A stretch of DNA of 28,110 nt. Origin: Welwitschia mirabilis (lineage: Eukaryota; Gnetophyta; Gnetopsida; Welwitschiales). A program made the position numbers and the translations under genes. The notes below the pieces were generated by a model. That model was given only the letters and a program-made list of their open reading frames with translations. It ran no database searches and was not told the origin of the DNA. Shown piece after piece: positions 8,690 to 17,514 of the stretch (its first letter is position 1; every line of letters starts with the position of its first letter). The stretch covers positions 290,420,041 to 290,448,150 of the forward strand of contig JBOZIK010000001.1 in assembly GCA_051453625.1 (NCBI GenBank). The letters run 5' to 3'.

Positions 8690-9315
8690 TACCTCTTCTT
8701 ATGGATTTGCTAGGTGGTTGAATATTTTTAGATAAATCTTTAACTCTAGATTAACTTCATAAATTTTAGCACTTTCCACTATGTCTTCTAGTGTACTTAA
8801 AGCCTTTTTAGGTTCTTTTAAACTAAAAATTCTTCCTCTCATTATTTCATTCATTTACCTACTCTATGTTGTTAACTCTTCATAGGAAAAAATTGTTATT
8901 CTCCATGCTCTAAAACTATGTTAAGACTATTTAATTAATAAGTTGTTAAAACCTCTAAATAATTTGTAAAAAGACTTATTTGCTTATTATTAAAATCCAT
9001 AACCTTACATTTTAGTTAATTAATTTTGCGTTCTCAAAAGTACTTCTTTAATAATCCATGATTTAGATCCCTTAATGACATAATCGAAAAATATTTCAAG
9101 GTATGTAACCATGGTTTAGTCTTTTTTCTAATGAAAAGAGAAACAATTTCATGCTGGTCACATGATTTGATCTCATATAATTGACAGGATAGATTCAAAT
9201 TGACTTAGGTGTCCATAAGAATCTTCTAAATTAATGTCATGAAATTTAGGCAATAAATTAATAATATGTGGTTTCATGTTAAGATAGGTTGTAGGAGAAG
9301 GTAGAATCATACATG
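8690..9315 (-). pseudogene. Gag (retrotransposon gag domain) of the Athila-type element
   Basis: On the - strand from about 9313, NMKPHIINLLPKFHDINLED can be read, then GHLSQFESI. This is the start of the gag domain, 'IKP..I.LLP.FHG.E.ENPY.HL.EFE.IC'. Next come LFLFSLEKRLNHGYI near 9120 ('LFPFSLKDKAK.WL') and YEELTT.SR.MNEIMRGR near 8850-8895 ('YEGL....R...E.MC.GEF'), then EPKKALSTLEDIVESAKIYE near 8755-8815 ('(K/D)PEEA...L..LAE.A..W'). Order and spacing fit the family well. Numerous stops and frameshifts show that it is inactive. Gag would have formed the element's virus-like particle. Confidence 0.8.
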
Positions 9316-11320
9316 AAGGTTTAGCTAAACACTAAGGTTGCCATAAGGCTTTTAGTGTTCTCCTAGATGATCCTAGACAAACACTAATTTCACACTTGGT
9401 AATACTCATTAAAGAAATCTCTAAGTAGTTGTGGTTTTAAGATGTTGAAGTTTCATGTATTCAAAATAAGAGTTGAAATGAGTCATTGTTAAACTCATTC
9501 AAAGATGCTTAAGTTCATGTTGTTCTTTATCAAATTTGTGTAGTTCTTAGTAATGTTAACTGAATTATGCATGAAAGACAGAAATTTATGAGGGAAAAGA
9601 ATCAAGATATATTACTTATGGAAAATGAAAAAAATTGAAAAATCTAATTTTATATTTTCGAGTAATGAATTTTTTGCAAATAAGATGGCTACATTGGTAG
9701 AATATATGATAATGTGGGTTAGAATGTGATTCACTCATAATAAAAAATTAAAAAATAAATTACAGAATTATACAATATTGAATAGGACATTTCTTAATAA
9801 AAACTATGAAAATTAAAATTTTATGCATGGGTAACATAGATGAAGGTATTAATGGAAAATCATAAATTTGGTAAACAATTAAAACCTTAGCCTCTTAACA
9901 CTTGATAATAATAGGGACAAGATAGAATGTAGCTAGATAAAGTGAGATCCAAGCTAGTTAATTTAAAGTTAAGGCTCTATATATCCATGCTCATATGTTG
10001 CAAATGCTCACTCATCTTGCAAAGCAAAAGAAATCTTTTTATAACTTTAATAATGATAGATCTAAAAATAAAACTTAAAAATTTTCAATAAAGGTGGTGT
10101 ATTTTCATGAACCAAAGAACATCGATCATAATGCCCATTAATAACGCTAAAAACTTGCTATACCTTTTTATTTTAAATTATGATATTTAAAGTTATTCTA
10201 TAGAAGTTAAGGTATAAACAGAAGTCTTAAATTTATAAAATTAAGGCGTTTATTATAGTATGGATAATCCTATTTACCGTTCTCTCATAAAGATTATGAC
10301 TAAATTTCAAAAATCATAATTATTTTAAGATTGTTTAGCGAAGGTGTGTTTAAGACATGTCTAATACAAATTAGTAAAATGTAATTAGAAAACTTCTCCT
10401 CTTAAGCACTAAGAATGATTGTTTACAAGACAAATCACTAAGTAATATTAAGTTATTATTATAATAAATCATTAAGTATGAAAGTGCTACTGTAGATAAG
10501 TGATAGATTATTTATTGAATAGTCAATGCAAATGGTTTAGAAATGGATCATCTTTATGAAAAATAGAATAGCATAAAATATGCTATCAATACTAACACAT
10601 TAATCATCTAAATTCTAATAGTAAATTAAAAGAAATAATTGTAAATCATAAATTTAATAGAACATTTAAAGTGAGCTACTGCATAGTTAGAGATCATAAC
10701 TAGATTAATGATGGAAAAGGATACTTGAACTAATCACAAATTAAAGCACATTAATCAATAATTCAAACATTACAACAAATTAGCAATCTAGTATAACATA
10801 TGTTCTTAGACTTAGCAAATTAGTTCCATCATGAGATAATCATTCTCACATGCTTAGGGAGGACGAGGTAAGGCACATTAATCAATAGTTCAAACATTGT
10901 AACAAATTAGCAATCTAGTATAAGATATGTCCTTAGACTTAGAAAAGTAGTTCCATCATGAGATAATCATCCTCCCATGCTTAGGAAGAAAAAGTTAAGG
11001 CTTACAACCTCATAATGAGACAAGTGTTTATCATAGCTATGGGAAATATAGATCTAACAGAGGTCATCTAAGGATGGAATGGAATCTAGCATCAAATAAT
11101 ACACCTCAATTATTAAGCTAAGTTATGCTTACATAATCAAGGATTTGGTTGTTGTTTAGAGTTTTACACATCCTTAGTGTTTTTAGAATCTTATCTAGTT
11201 CTTTAGGGATATCATTCTAACTCTTGCCCCATTTTATAAGTTTGATTAGGTAGTTTAAGAGATGATTCTTAGTTTAGCTTTTTCTAGACTTATTCTCCTC
11301 TAGAATATCAATGCTACTAT
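9316..11320 (-). mobile_element. Leader between primer-binding site and gag of the Athila-type element
   Basis: About 2 kb of AT-rich sequence separates the primer-binding site from gag. Long leaders are usual in Athila elements. I see no coding motif on either strand. It contains a 127-bp tandem duplication at 10742-10995. Confidence 0.5.
10742..10995 (+). repeat. Tandem duplication, 127-bp unit, two copies
   Basis: Bases 10742-10868 and 10869-10995 align end to end without a gap. Shared anchors are gcacattaatcaata, acaaattagcaatctagtat and gttccatcatgagataatca. The copies differ at roughly one in ten positions. The repeat lies in the leader of the Athila-type element and has no coding content. 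Confidence 0.85.
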
Positions 11321-11339
11321 GGATCTAACAATGGTGCTA
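11321..11339 (-). other. Primer-binding site of the Athila-type element
   Basis: The - strand reads tagcaccattgttagatcc. The Athila-type site as I remember it is tggcgccgttgccggggatcc. Nearly every difference is a C-to-T or G-to-A change, several at CpG, apart from a two-base shortening of the G run. It would place the 5' LTR to the right of 11340, but I cannot delimit that LTR. Confidence 0.55.
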
Positions 11340-11340
11340 G

Positions 11341-11603
11341 TTTCCTTGGGTTATTTGCCTAAGTTGAAGACTAGGAAGTTTAGGATGATTTATAAAATCA
11401 AATTTATGTACCAGTCTTTTTAAATAATAATTTGATAATTATAAGGATCAAACTTGACAAATGGTAATTTAATGGAAAACATAATATTTATATTCTTAAG
11501 ATATTTTATTTACTACACTTTATGGGGAAAAATATTTAAAGGTTAGAATTTAAACACATATCTCCATCAAATCGATCTACCCTAGTCCTTTAACTAAATA
11601 TGG
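11341..11603. other. Probable LTR remnant of the Athila-type element
   Basis: By position this should be the start of the 5' LTR of the - strand element. It is AT-rich, and no second LTR copy is available for comparison. No gene is seen. Confidence 0.3.
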
Positions 11604-12060
11604 GAATTGTTATGTAAGTTATTTACTACAATTGAAAATAAGGCAAAAAATAATCTAAATCATGAATTAGTTGGTTTAGATATGAATGAAGAAAAATGAA
11701 TGGCTAAGCACATCAATTGCTTTAAATCATTATTAACTCAACTTGTAGCTATCCAATCAAATGTGTCTAAAGAAGATGCTACAATAATTTTACTAAACAA
11801 TCTACCTATAAGATATGATAATATTTTCTTTACCGGAAAAAAGATCTCATGAATAATATTGTATGTTGTGTATCAACATTAATTAGTGAATACAAAAGAT
11901 GTCTCAAGTGGAATGGGATACAAGTGTACTACTTGCCAGCAAAAGATAATTTTCTAATCATGAACAGTTATGCTTTTACCATCAAAGAAAAGCACACTAT
12001 GTAATCAACTATTTTAACTATGCTCATGATCCACTTGATAGAGGTTGAAGAAAATTGTTT
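11604..12060 (+). pseudogene. Ty1/copia gag remnant (UBN2 domain and zinc knuckle)
   Basis: One frame reads YLCKLFTTIENKAKNNLNHE, a TGA at about 11697, then MAKHINCFKSLLTQL and SKEDATIILLNNLPIRYDN to about 11838. This is the UBN2 gag domain, 'EHIN.FN.L..QL......I.DED..I.LL.SLP.SYD'. After more broken sequence, CFYHQRKAHYVIN at about 11971-12009 resembles the C-x2-C-x4-H-x4-C zinc knuckle, with the second Cys changed to His and the last to Tyr. No LTR, RT or integrase of this copy is seen, so it is an isolated fragment on the opposite strand to the Athila element. Confidence 0.7.
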
Positions 12061-12674
12061 TGGCTACTAACCATGATGCTGAAATTAAAGAAAATAAAGG
12101 AGAATCACCAAAACAAATGGAACTACCATATTTTACGTCCTCTTGTCCTTTCTGAAGTTCCTTAAGGTTTGTTATGAATTCTTTACAGTTCCTTCATTAA
12201 TACGTAATGCTACATTAGAGGCATGTTTCAACATTAGTAATGTTAACTGCCCCCTATATTTAAGATTTAACATTAAGTAAGGGTATGTTGAAAAAGTTAA
12301 TCTGTGAGTTAGGAATTTCATAATGAGGTACAATCAGTATACCCACGTACCTAAAGTTAGTTAAAGTTTTTTATTTTGATTTTAAGCATGAGTCATTTCT
12401 TTTGCATTTTTTTAAGGAATACATAGCACTATTTATGGATTTGGTACCCCCTATTATTGGTGACAATTGATCTATCTATATTTCCAAGTTTAAGTAAGTC
12501 ATTAAGCTCATTCATCATGTTAACTTTTTGCTCCCTTGTTTTTGCTCGCTATTCACTCTTTTACGTGTGCATTTGGTTTTTTAAAACCAAACATCTTCTT
12601 TGCAACTAAAGCTTTTATTGAGCATAATTAGACAAAAAAGTAATTGTTTAAACAAATATGATTGTCTTACCAAT
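12061..12674. other. AT-rich sequence without recognisable genes
   Basis: Nothing on either strand resembles a gene or a transposon domain that I can name. It is probably the decayed 3' continuation of the copia fragment and intergenic DNA. Confidence 0.5.
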
Positions 12675-12745
12675 GGGATGGTAGTTCAATTGGTGAAACG
12701 CTCATCCTCCATCCAAATGTTTATCGGTTTGAACCTTGACATTCT
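12675..12745 (+). pseudogene. tRNA-like remnant, possibly from plastid trnD-GUC
   Basis: gggatggtagttcaattggt is one base different from the 5' end of plastid tRNA-Asp as I remember it. tcggtttgaacct 30 bases later resembles a T-arm with the GGTTCGAnTCC box. The intervening anticodon arm does not fold well, and the acceptor 3' strand does not pair with the 5' strand. It therefore looks like a decayed copy: plastid DNA in the nucleus, a tRNA pseudogene or the head of a SINE. The A-box and B-box spacing is right for a Pol III promoter. Confidence 0.4.
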
Positions 12746-13205
12746 TTTCTTGACACACTATAAAGCTCTAGCCATAATTGAATCATTTGTTTAGGTGATT
12801 ATGGTGGCATTACTTAGAGGGAAGGCATGATCATTGCCTTAAGAAATTTGTAAAATAAGGACACTAATCATAGATTATTATAAGCAATATTCTTTTTGCC
12901 ACATTTTGATACTATTAGCTTTCATCCCTATTTAATGATTTTCAAGTTAGTGTGTACTTTTTAAACTAATATTGAACCCATACAAATATACCTTAACAAG
13001 AATTTAATATTAAAATCAAAATAAATGAGCAAAGACAATCTAGTTTGCAATTAACTATTTTGCCTTTTATTTTCTCACAAATTAAAACTCAACTAATTGA
13101 TATTTAATGTTTCATTTATTAATTAACGAGTTTGTCTTATTGCTATTGCACATTGAAAAATGATACGTTATACATAACCAAGGAAAGATATGAGCCCTAC
13201 CGAGC
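12746..13205. other. Intergenic AT-rich DNA upstream of GCP6
   Basis: No coding frame or transposon motif is recognised. It likely contains distal promoter sequence of the GCP6 gene, but no element can be named with confidence. Confidence 0.4.
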
Positions 13206-13214
13206 CTATACAAA
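13206..13214 (+). promoter_or_regulatory. Weak TATA-like box upstream of GCP6
   Basis: ctatacaaa lies 172 bases before the start codon. Transcription starting about 30 bases downstream would give a leader of roughly 140-150 bases that includes the upstream ORFs. The match is weak, and plant housekeeping genes often lack a TATA box. Confidence 0.2.
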
Positions 13215-13293
13215 CATAAAGAAAAGAAAAGAAAAACAAGGTTACAAGTAACAGTCAATACCTGCTTTTCTTAAGAAAAGGGCGGGCAGAGTG

Positions 13294-13329
13294 ATGCAAA
13301 TGCCGTTTCAGGACATCTCTGTGATTTGA
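13294..13329 (+). promoter_or_regulatory. Upstream ORF 1 in the probable GCP6 leader
   Basis: An ATG at 13294 opens an 11-codon ORF (MQMPFQDISVI) ending in TGA at 13327-13329, upstream of the GCP6 start. If the leader reaches this far, scanning ribosomes would meet it first. Conservation is unknown. Confidence 0.35.
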
Positions 13330-13359
13330 GTTTTCCAAAATTCTTGATTTGTGAAATCC

Positions 13360-13371
13360 ATGGACATATAG
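13360..13371 (+). promoter_or_regulatory. Upstream ORF 2, a three-codon minimal ORF
   Basis: ATG at 13360 begins Met-Asp-Ile followed by TAG at 13369-13371. The next base begins another ATG (13372), so termination and the next start are adjacent. It lies 26 bases before the GCP6 ATG. Confidence 0.35.
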
Positions 13372-13464
13372 ATGTTTCGTAGAAAATGGAGTTTTGGACG
13401 AAGAATTTCTCGATCTCAGAGATGTTCGCAGATGATGCGAATCCGCTTCCTTCGCCGTCCGTAA
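13372..13464 (+). promoter_or_regulatory. Upstream ORF 3, overlapping the GCP6 start codon
   Basis: ATG at 13372 opens a 30-codon Arg-rich frame that runs through the GCP6 ATG in another reading frame and stops at TAA 13462-13464. Ribosomes that start here cannot start at GCP6, so it would lower GCP6 translation if it is in the mRNA. Confidence 0.35.
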
Positions 13465-14918
13465 AGAGCTGGGAAGAATGCGACAAGCTTGAGTACAGTC
13501 TTTATTCTAAAATCGAGGATGCATCCACTGCTAAAACATCTTTGGAATTGCCTGCTCTCACAGAATCCTTAAAATGTAGTGAGCCAAGTGTTTCCTTTGG
13601 GGGCCTGAAAATGGATTTCAGGGACGATCCCTGCAAAATTTCGGTGATTACACTTGTCTTCAACATATGCTTTTGTTTCTCAGCGAAGTGTTCTGCAAAG
13701 TGTCGATGATACTTAGATTCCGTTATCTGTTTCACACGATTGCTTATGATTGTTTCTAAAGAGTCTGCTGCCAGCTAACTTTACTATAAATGTTTTTGGA
13801 AACATTTTTCTTTAAGTTTTGTTTGTTAGGTTCGTTGTCTTAACAGTCGGTCAGGAAGCGTATTTGAATGTACTTGGAGTTTCTAATGTTTCATGTTGTT
13901 TGCATTTATATGCTTTAACTTTTATGAAATCGCTGGTTTACAAAACCCGACTTATCTGAAATCAAGGATTCATTCTTAAACAAGCGAGGTAATGTGCTTC
14001 AGCAGCCAGCGTTGTCATTGTTATCAGATTGTTCAGAATAATGATTTCTGTCGACATGGAATGACTCTGCTTTCCTGTGATCTTTGTTATGTGAAAATCA
14101 AGTAATGCGAGTTGCTAACAGCCATATATTTTTGCTTACAGGAATCACTTTTAGTTCGATATTCTTTGTATGCTTTGCAAGGCGTTTCTTCAGCTGTTGA
14201 CAAGTTGAATTTTCTCTCCGAGCACTTTTCTTCTCAACCGGCTGATAGAAACCGTCATAGCATATCAGGTTTATGGATGAAGTCTTCTAGTACCAGAGCT
14301 CTAGGAAAGATGCTTCGTGTAATAGCGGATTCTGGTCGAATTTGTTGTCACTTAGTTCGATTTGTTGAGTACTTTACCAGCGGAGAGTCGAAGAAAATTT
14401 CTTGGATTCCTTTTGTGAAAGACATCCACGGTTTTAGCAACCACGACAGGAAGATGAAAGGACATACGCAAGGTAATGGAGATCTTAAAAATTGCACAGG
14501 GCTAACACAAAGCGAGGTCACTAAGGCCGATATAGCGTCTTGTCCACCATTTAGTCTTGTCAATCAAGCCTTTGCTATCGCTTTAAAGCGCCTTTTGGAG
14601 GGGTATGTGGCCGCTTTGAACACATTGACAGCATCTATAGTATTCCGTCGTTCAGGAGAACTTGACTGCGGAACGCTAGAAGAATTAGGATGCTTGACAA
14701 GCGTAGTGCCTCGACAAATCACACTCCTGGAGCTTTATTTGCATACTGCAGAACTGAGAATTCACATCCAAGCATTAGGACAGATTTGTATGCTGACACA
14801 AGAGGGCTGTTCTCAAGAAACAAGGAATACTGATACTGAACAGGGGACAGCGAACAATTATTTCCAGGGTTTTCCGAAAGGAGCAGAACTGCTCACTTAT
14901 CTTTATGGTCAACTTAGG
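13386..14918 (+). CDS. GCP6: Gamma-tubulin complex component 6, N-terminal exons 1 and 2
   Basis: Exons 13386-13643 (86 codons) and 14142-14918 (259 codons) join in phase 0 and leave the window in phase 0. GCP6 is a structural subunit of the gamma-tubulin ring complex, which nucleates microtubules at the nuclear envelope, cortex and phragmoplast in plants. Exon 1 is a low-conservation leader peptide. At the junction ...KIS joins ESLLVRYSLYALQGV, matching the plant GCP6 'SEASLVR.ALNALQGV' motif. Then come PADRNRHSISGLW, SSSTRALGKML, PPFSLVNQAFAIALKRLLEG, LGCLTSVVPRQITLLELYLH and FPKGAELLTYLYGQL, all in family order in the Spc97/Spc98 N-terminal (GRIP1) domain. The start is set by an in-frame TAG at 13380-13382. 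There are no internal stops. The full protein is usually over 1,000 residues; the rest is not visible here. GCP6 rather than GCP2-5 is judged from remembered motifs. Confidence 0.85.
13644..14141 (+). other. GCP6 intron 1
   Basis: The proposed donor is tcg|gtgatt at 13644 and the acceptor is tttttgcttacag|gaatca ending at 14141. The 498-bp intron has a T-rich tract before the acceptor. The donor is not a strong consensus, and exon 1 stays open to 13709, so a nearby alternative donor is possible. The chosen pair keeps the frame and restores a motif known in plant GCP6 across the junction. Confidence 0.75.
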
Positions 14919-15210
14919 GTACGTATGCAATTCATCTGGGCTATTTTGTGCGTATATCTGCATGTGTGTACGCATATTAGATAACTGGCTGTAGTTCTAC
15001 GTCGTGTTTTTGGGAACTTTGTTTTGTTATTCACCATCCGTACACATTTAGTATCTACGAATTCATTTTGAAGTTTGCCAAGTTCAATCACAATAGAGTG
15101 CAAAACTTCTTTGTCGTTGTCATTGTTTAAGTGTTATCCCGTCTACCCACGGGTGGTTTTCATGGGTGATTAAGTAGAGGTGCTTATCTGACAATAAATA
15201 TCTTTGACAG
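14919..15210 (+). other. Start of GCP6 intron 2
   Basis: The donor agg|gtacgt at 14919 is close to the plant consensus and follows the QLR codons, where homologs continue with more GRIP1 sequence. The reading frame beyond the donor soon departs from the family and stops at about 14982. No acceptor followed by GCP6-like sequence is found in the rest of the window. Confidence 0.6.
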
Positions 15211-15487
15211 TTTCAGATGGAAAGGAACCTGTATCTCCATTTATCATCTATGGCCTAATTTAACTCGAACAGTCTGCATGTGGTAAGCCGAAAGTTTGCC
15301 ATCATGCTATACAAATTCTGCAAGTGGTTGGAATTGGTCATCTACTAAGGTGTCTCCTACTTTGGAATTGTCGAAGAGAAGTTCATCAAAGGAGGCAAAA
15401 AGGATTTTCAAGAGTGCCTTGGACTCTTTGAAACACTTCACAAAAGCTTTCAGCTTTCCAACAGTACATACTTATGGCTATATGTAA
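15211..15487 (+). other. Coding-like stretch of unknown origin, possible small exons
   Basis: After an acceptor-like ctttgacag ending at 15210, one frame stays open up to a donor-like ctgcatgtg|gtaagc at 15281. A separate frame (15296-15487) runs 63 codons and is Ser/Lys-rich, with KRSSSKEAKRIFKSALDSLK as its most protein-like part. I cannot align either to GCP6 or to a transposon. It may be a GCP6 exon from a poorly conserved part, a captured fragment or chance. Confidence 0.25.
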
Positions 15488-15869
15488 CTCGAGCTTAAGA
15501 CATAGAAAGAGAGAAGTTTGTAAAGACATTTCAAGTTCAGAATATGAGAATTTACAGGTTGAAATTTAATTTACATCAACACTGAAATGAGAAAGAGTAT
15601 TGAAACATGCTTCTGAAGACAGTACACATGGCTAATATTTGGCAAACTACTGGTCAAAATGAGAATATATGCAGGGGCATATTTTGAATAAAAAAGATTC
15701 TTGAGAAGGTTGGCACTACCCATTAAAAAGAAGAACAAATAAAATATAAATAATGGTTTACTGATAGGTTCAGGATTATGATGTATGCAAGTAAAATATA
15801 ATTTACTCTGTTCAAACAAAACCTCATTACTGTAGAAGGGATTGTACCAATAAAATTGCAAGGGGATAT
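15488..15869. other. Intronic DNA without recognisable features
   Basis: Lies between GCP6 exon 2 and the LTR of the copia element. Minus-strand open frames here show no family motif. No target-site duplication with the right side of the copia element could be established. Confidence 0.5.
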
Positions 15870-16174
15870 TGGACTTGAGGGTGCAGGAAAATGGTTCATA
15901 GAAAGAACTAGGAAGGAGAAACACACATTAAGATAGTGTATTAAACTGTACTGATATAAGCAACAATGCTATGCCGTTCTATAGATGAATGCATGCCGAA
16001 ACAGCAGAGATAATCTGAGAAATTGACAAGGGATGACAACAACCTAAGACAAAAATAGCACAGGGGACTATATATTCTAAGAATATACTAGAGGAATATG
16101 ACTTGGGTCATGGATTTTTAATCCATTTATGTAATACACTGCCACACATATTCTAAACTTAATACTTCCCAACA
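15870..16174 (-). repeat. 3' LTR of the minus-strand copia element
   Basis: On the - strand the LTR begins TGTTGGGAAGTATTAAG, the classic copia LTR start, and ends in CA. It aligns over its length with 21292-21590; shared pieces include ggttcatag/agttcatag, cagagata, atattctaagaatat/atattccaagaatat and attctaaactta. The divergence is large, so the insertion is old. Confidence 0.85.
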
Positions 16175-16186
16175 CTCTCTCCCTTG
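16175..16186 (-). other. Polypurine tract of the minus-strand copia element
   Basis: The - strand reads caagggagagag immediately before the TGTTGGG of the LTR. Its place and composition are as expected, and this settles the orientation of the element. Confidence 0.85.
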
Positions 16187-16239
16187 ATTGCAAGATTATG
16201 TACACTAAGGTATAAGCAGAAATTTGCAACCTTCTCTCA

Positions 16240-16640
16240 ACCAAGAATATTAGTTATGTAATGAGATCTGCTTCTCCTTTGTTAACTACGTCTTTGATTC
16301 TATGATGACAAATCTTGATGTGTTTAGTTTTCCTATGGAAGGCTGGATTCTTTGTCATTTATGTCATTGCCATTGTAATAGTACTGTCACTGTAAAGGTG
16401 GATTGGTGTATCAAACTCTCATGCAACCTGTGTGAAGATGCTTTTGATAAATTTAGCTGTCAGATTGTTTTTGAGGCTGCAATCTCCTCTGGTTTTGCTG
16501 TGGAAAGTGAAACTACACTTTGCGTCCTACACTTCCAAGAAACTAAGGAACTTCCAAAAAAGAAGAATAAGTATGCATAAGCTTTTATTCATTTGTATCA
16601 CTAACCCATCCTGCATCAATGAACCCATATAGATTGGGTG
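16240..16640 (-). pseudogene. Ty1/copia RNase H remnant
   Basis: On the - strand, GFIDAGWVSDTNE appears near 16620 ('GY.DADWAGD..DRKSTSGY'). After several broken frames come PIHLYSDSTITMAM and then KNPAFHRKTKHIKI.HH.IKD ('P..IYCDN..AI.LA.NPVFH.RTKHI.I.YHFIRD'), followed by VNKGEADLI. The motifs are in the correct order and directly precede the polypurine tract. Asp-Ser-Asp-Ser replaces the catalytic CDN.S pattern. Stops and frameshifts show that it is inactive. Confidence 0.8.
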
Positions 16641-17514
16641 TCTTTGAATATTAGTAAAAATAGTTATTAGGTAGAAGTGCCTTTGATTTATCTCACAACA
16701 TGCTTTGCTGCCTTAGGTGTTTGTGTTGTAAAAATATGACAGCAAAGAGCAAAACAGATTGAAAAGACACATAGCGATTTGTGTGGTGATTTCCCTCATC
16801 GCATCACAGTGGCAACCCCTCAGATGTTAAGGCAATCATCCATGGGAAACTGTGCACAGGTCTTATTCAGAAAGCAAGCTTATAAGACCAAGTGTGAAAA
16901 ATGGTTTCAATCTTCAACTCTCAATTTCTTACATGAATCACTCCTCAAAGCCAAATGCTATTCCAATGACATGATGCATATACAACCTCAAAGAGGGATT
17001 AGATAGATATAGGCAGAACTTTTTAGAATGCCCTAGACCCATTGCCTTTAGCTTTAATTATTGGTGAAGTCCCACATAATTATAAATGTTAATCTCAAGG
17101 TGATTTTATAATATTATTCACCTTTTACAATAATTACAAAGTGTCAATATTTAAACATAACATTACAAAGGGAATAGTTTGGCTTTGTGTCATTAAATGA
17201 GTCAAGTGTGACAAGTATCTAACTGCAAACTAGAGGTCTAGACATGTGTTGACTAGGAACATTAGGCAACCAATCAAAGGATTATACAAGGATGGATCAA
17301 TAAAATGTGATAAGCCATTTTTGAATAACTTTGTTCTACTCCTAGGTGCAGACTTTTAATGTCTTAGTTATAAATCAGAAGTGAAACCTCGACATTTGGT
17401 GGGTGCTCCTAAGCTGACAGGGGCTATTCATGGTTTTTAACTTGGGCAAGCAATCTAGTGAGCTTGGGGAGTGCATTATGGTCTTCCATGACTTAACTTC
17501 GGACTTTATCCCAA
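16641..17514 (-). pseudogene. Region between RT and RNase H of the copia element
   Basis: By position this is the RT-RNase H connection, which usually contains 'YR..VGSL.YL...RPDI'. I cannot find that motif on the - strand. A + strand open frame at 16779-17006 is rich in Cys and Gln and has no recognisable family. Part of this stretch may be a nested insertion. Confidence 0.35.

Larger units (their letters stand above)
2480..11340 (-). mobile_element. Decayed Athila-type Ty3/gypsy element, split by a LINE
   Basis: Reading from right to left on the - strand, the parts come in the correct order: primer-binding site (11321-11339), a leader of about 2 kb, gag (8690-9315 with a tail near 8340-8440), protease (4290-4450), RT (3130-3660) and the end of RNase H (2510-2740). 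Integrase and the 3' LTR are not found; recognisable sequence stops near 2480. A + strand LINE (4899-7790) interrupts it between gag and protease, flanked by a 16-bp duplicated target. Every coding part has several stops and frameshifts, so it is long dead. The Athila lineage is inferred from the wording of the gag, protease and RT motifs. Confidence 0.75.

Noticed and set aside
13502-13735. 77-codon - strand frame over GCP6 exon 1
   Set aside because: Shadow of the GCP6 exon and its donor region; no family motif and no support for an antisense gene.
14348-15103. Several - strand frames over GCP6 exon 2
   Set aside because: The + strand frame carries the conserved GCP6 motifs; the opposite frames are by-products.
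15571-15926. Two hydrophobic - strand frames that look like membrane segments
   Set aside because: They overlap the end of the copia 3' LTR and T/A-rich DNA. Hydrophobicity follows from base composition.
16779-17006. 75-codon + strand frame inside the copia element
   Set aside because: It lies antisense between RT and RNase H of the element and shows no domain.
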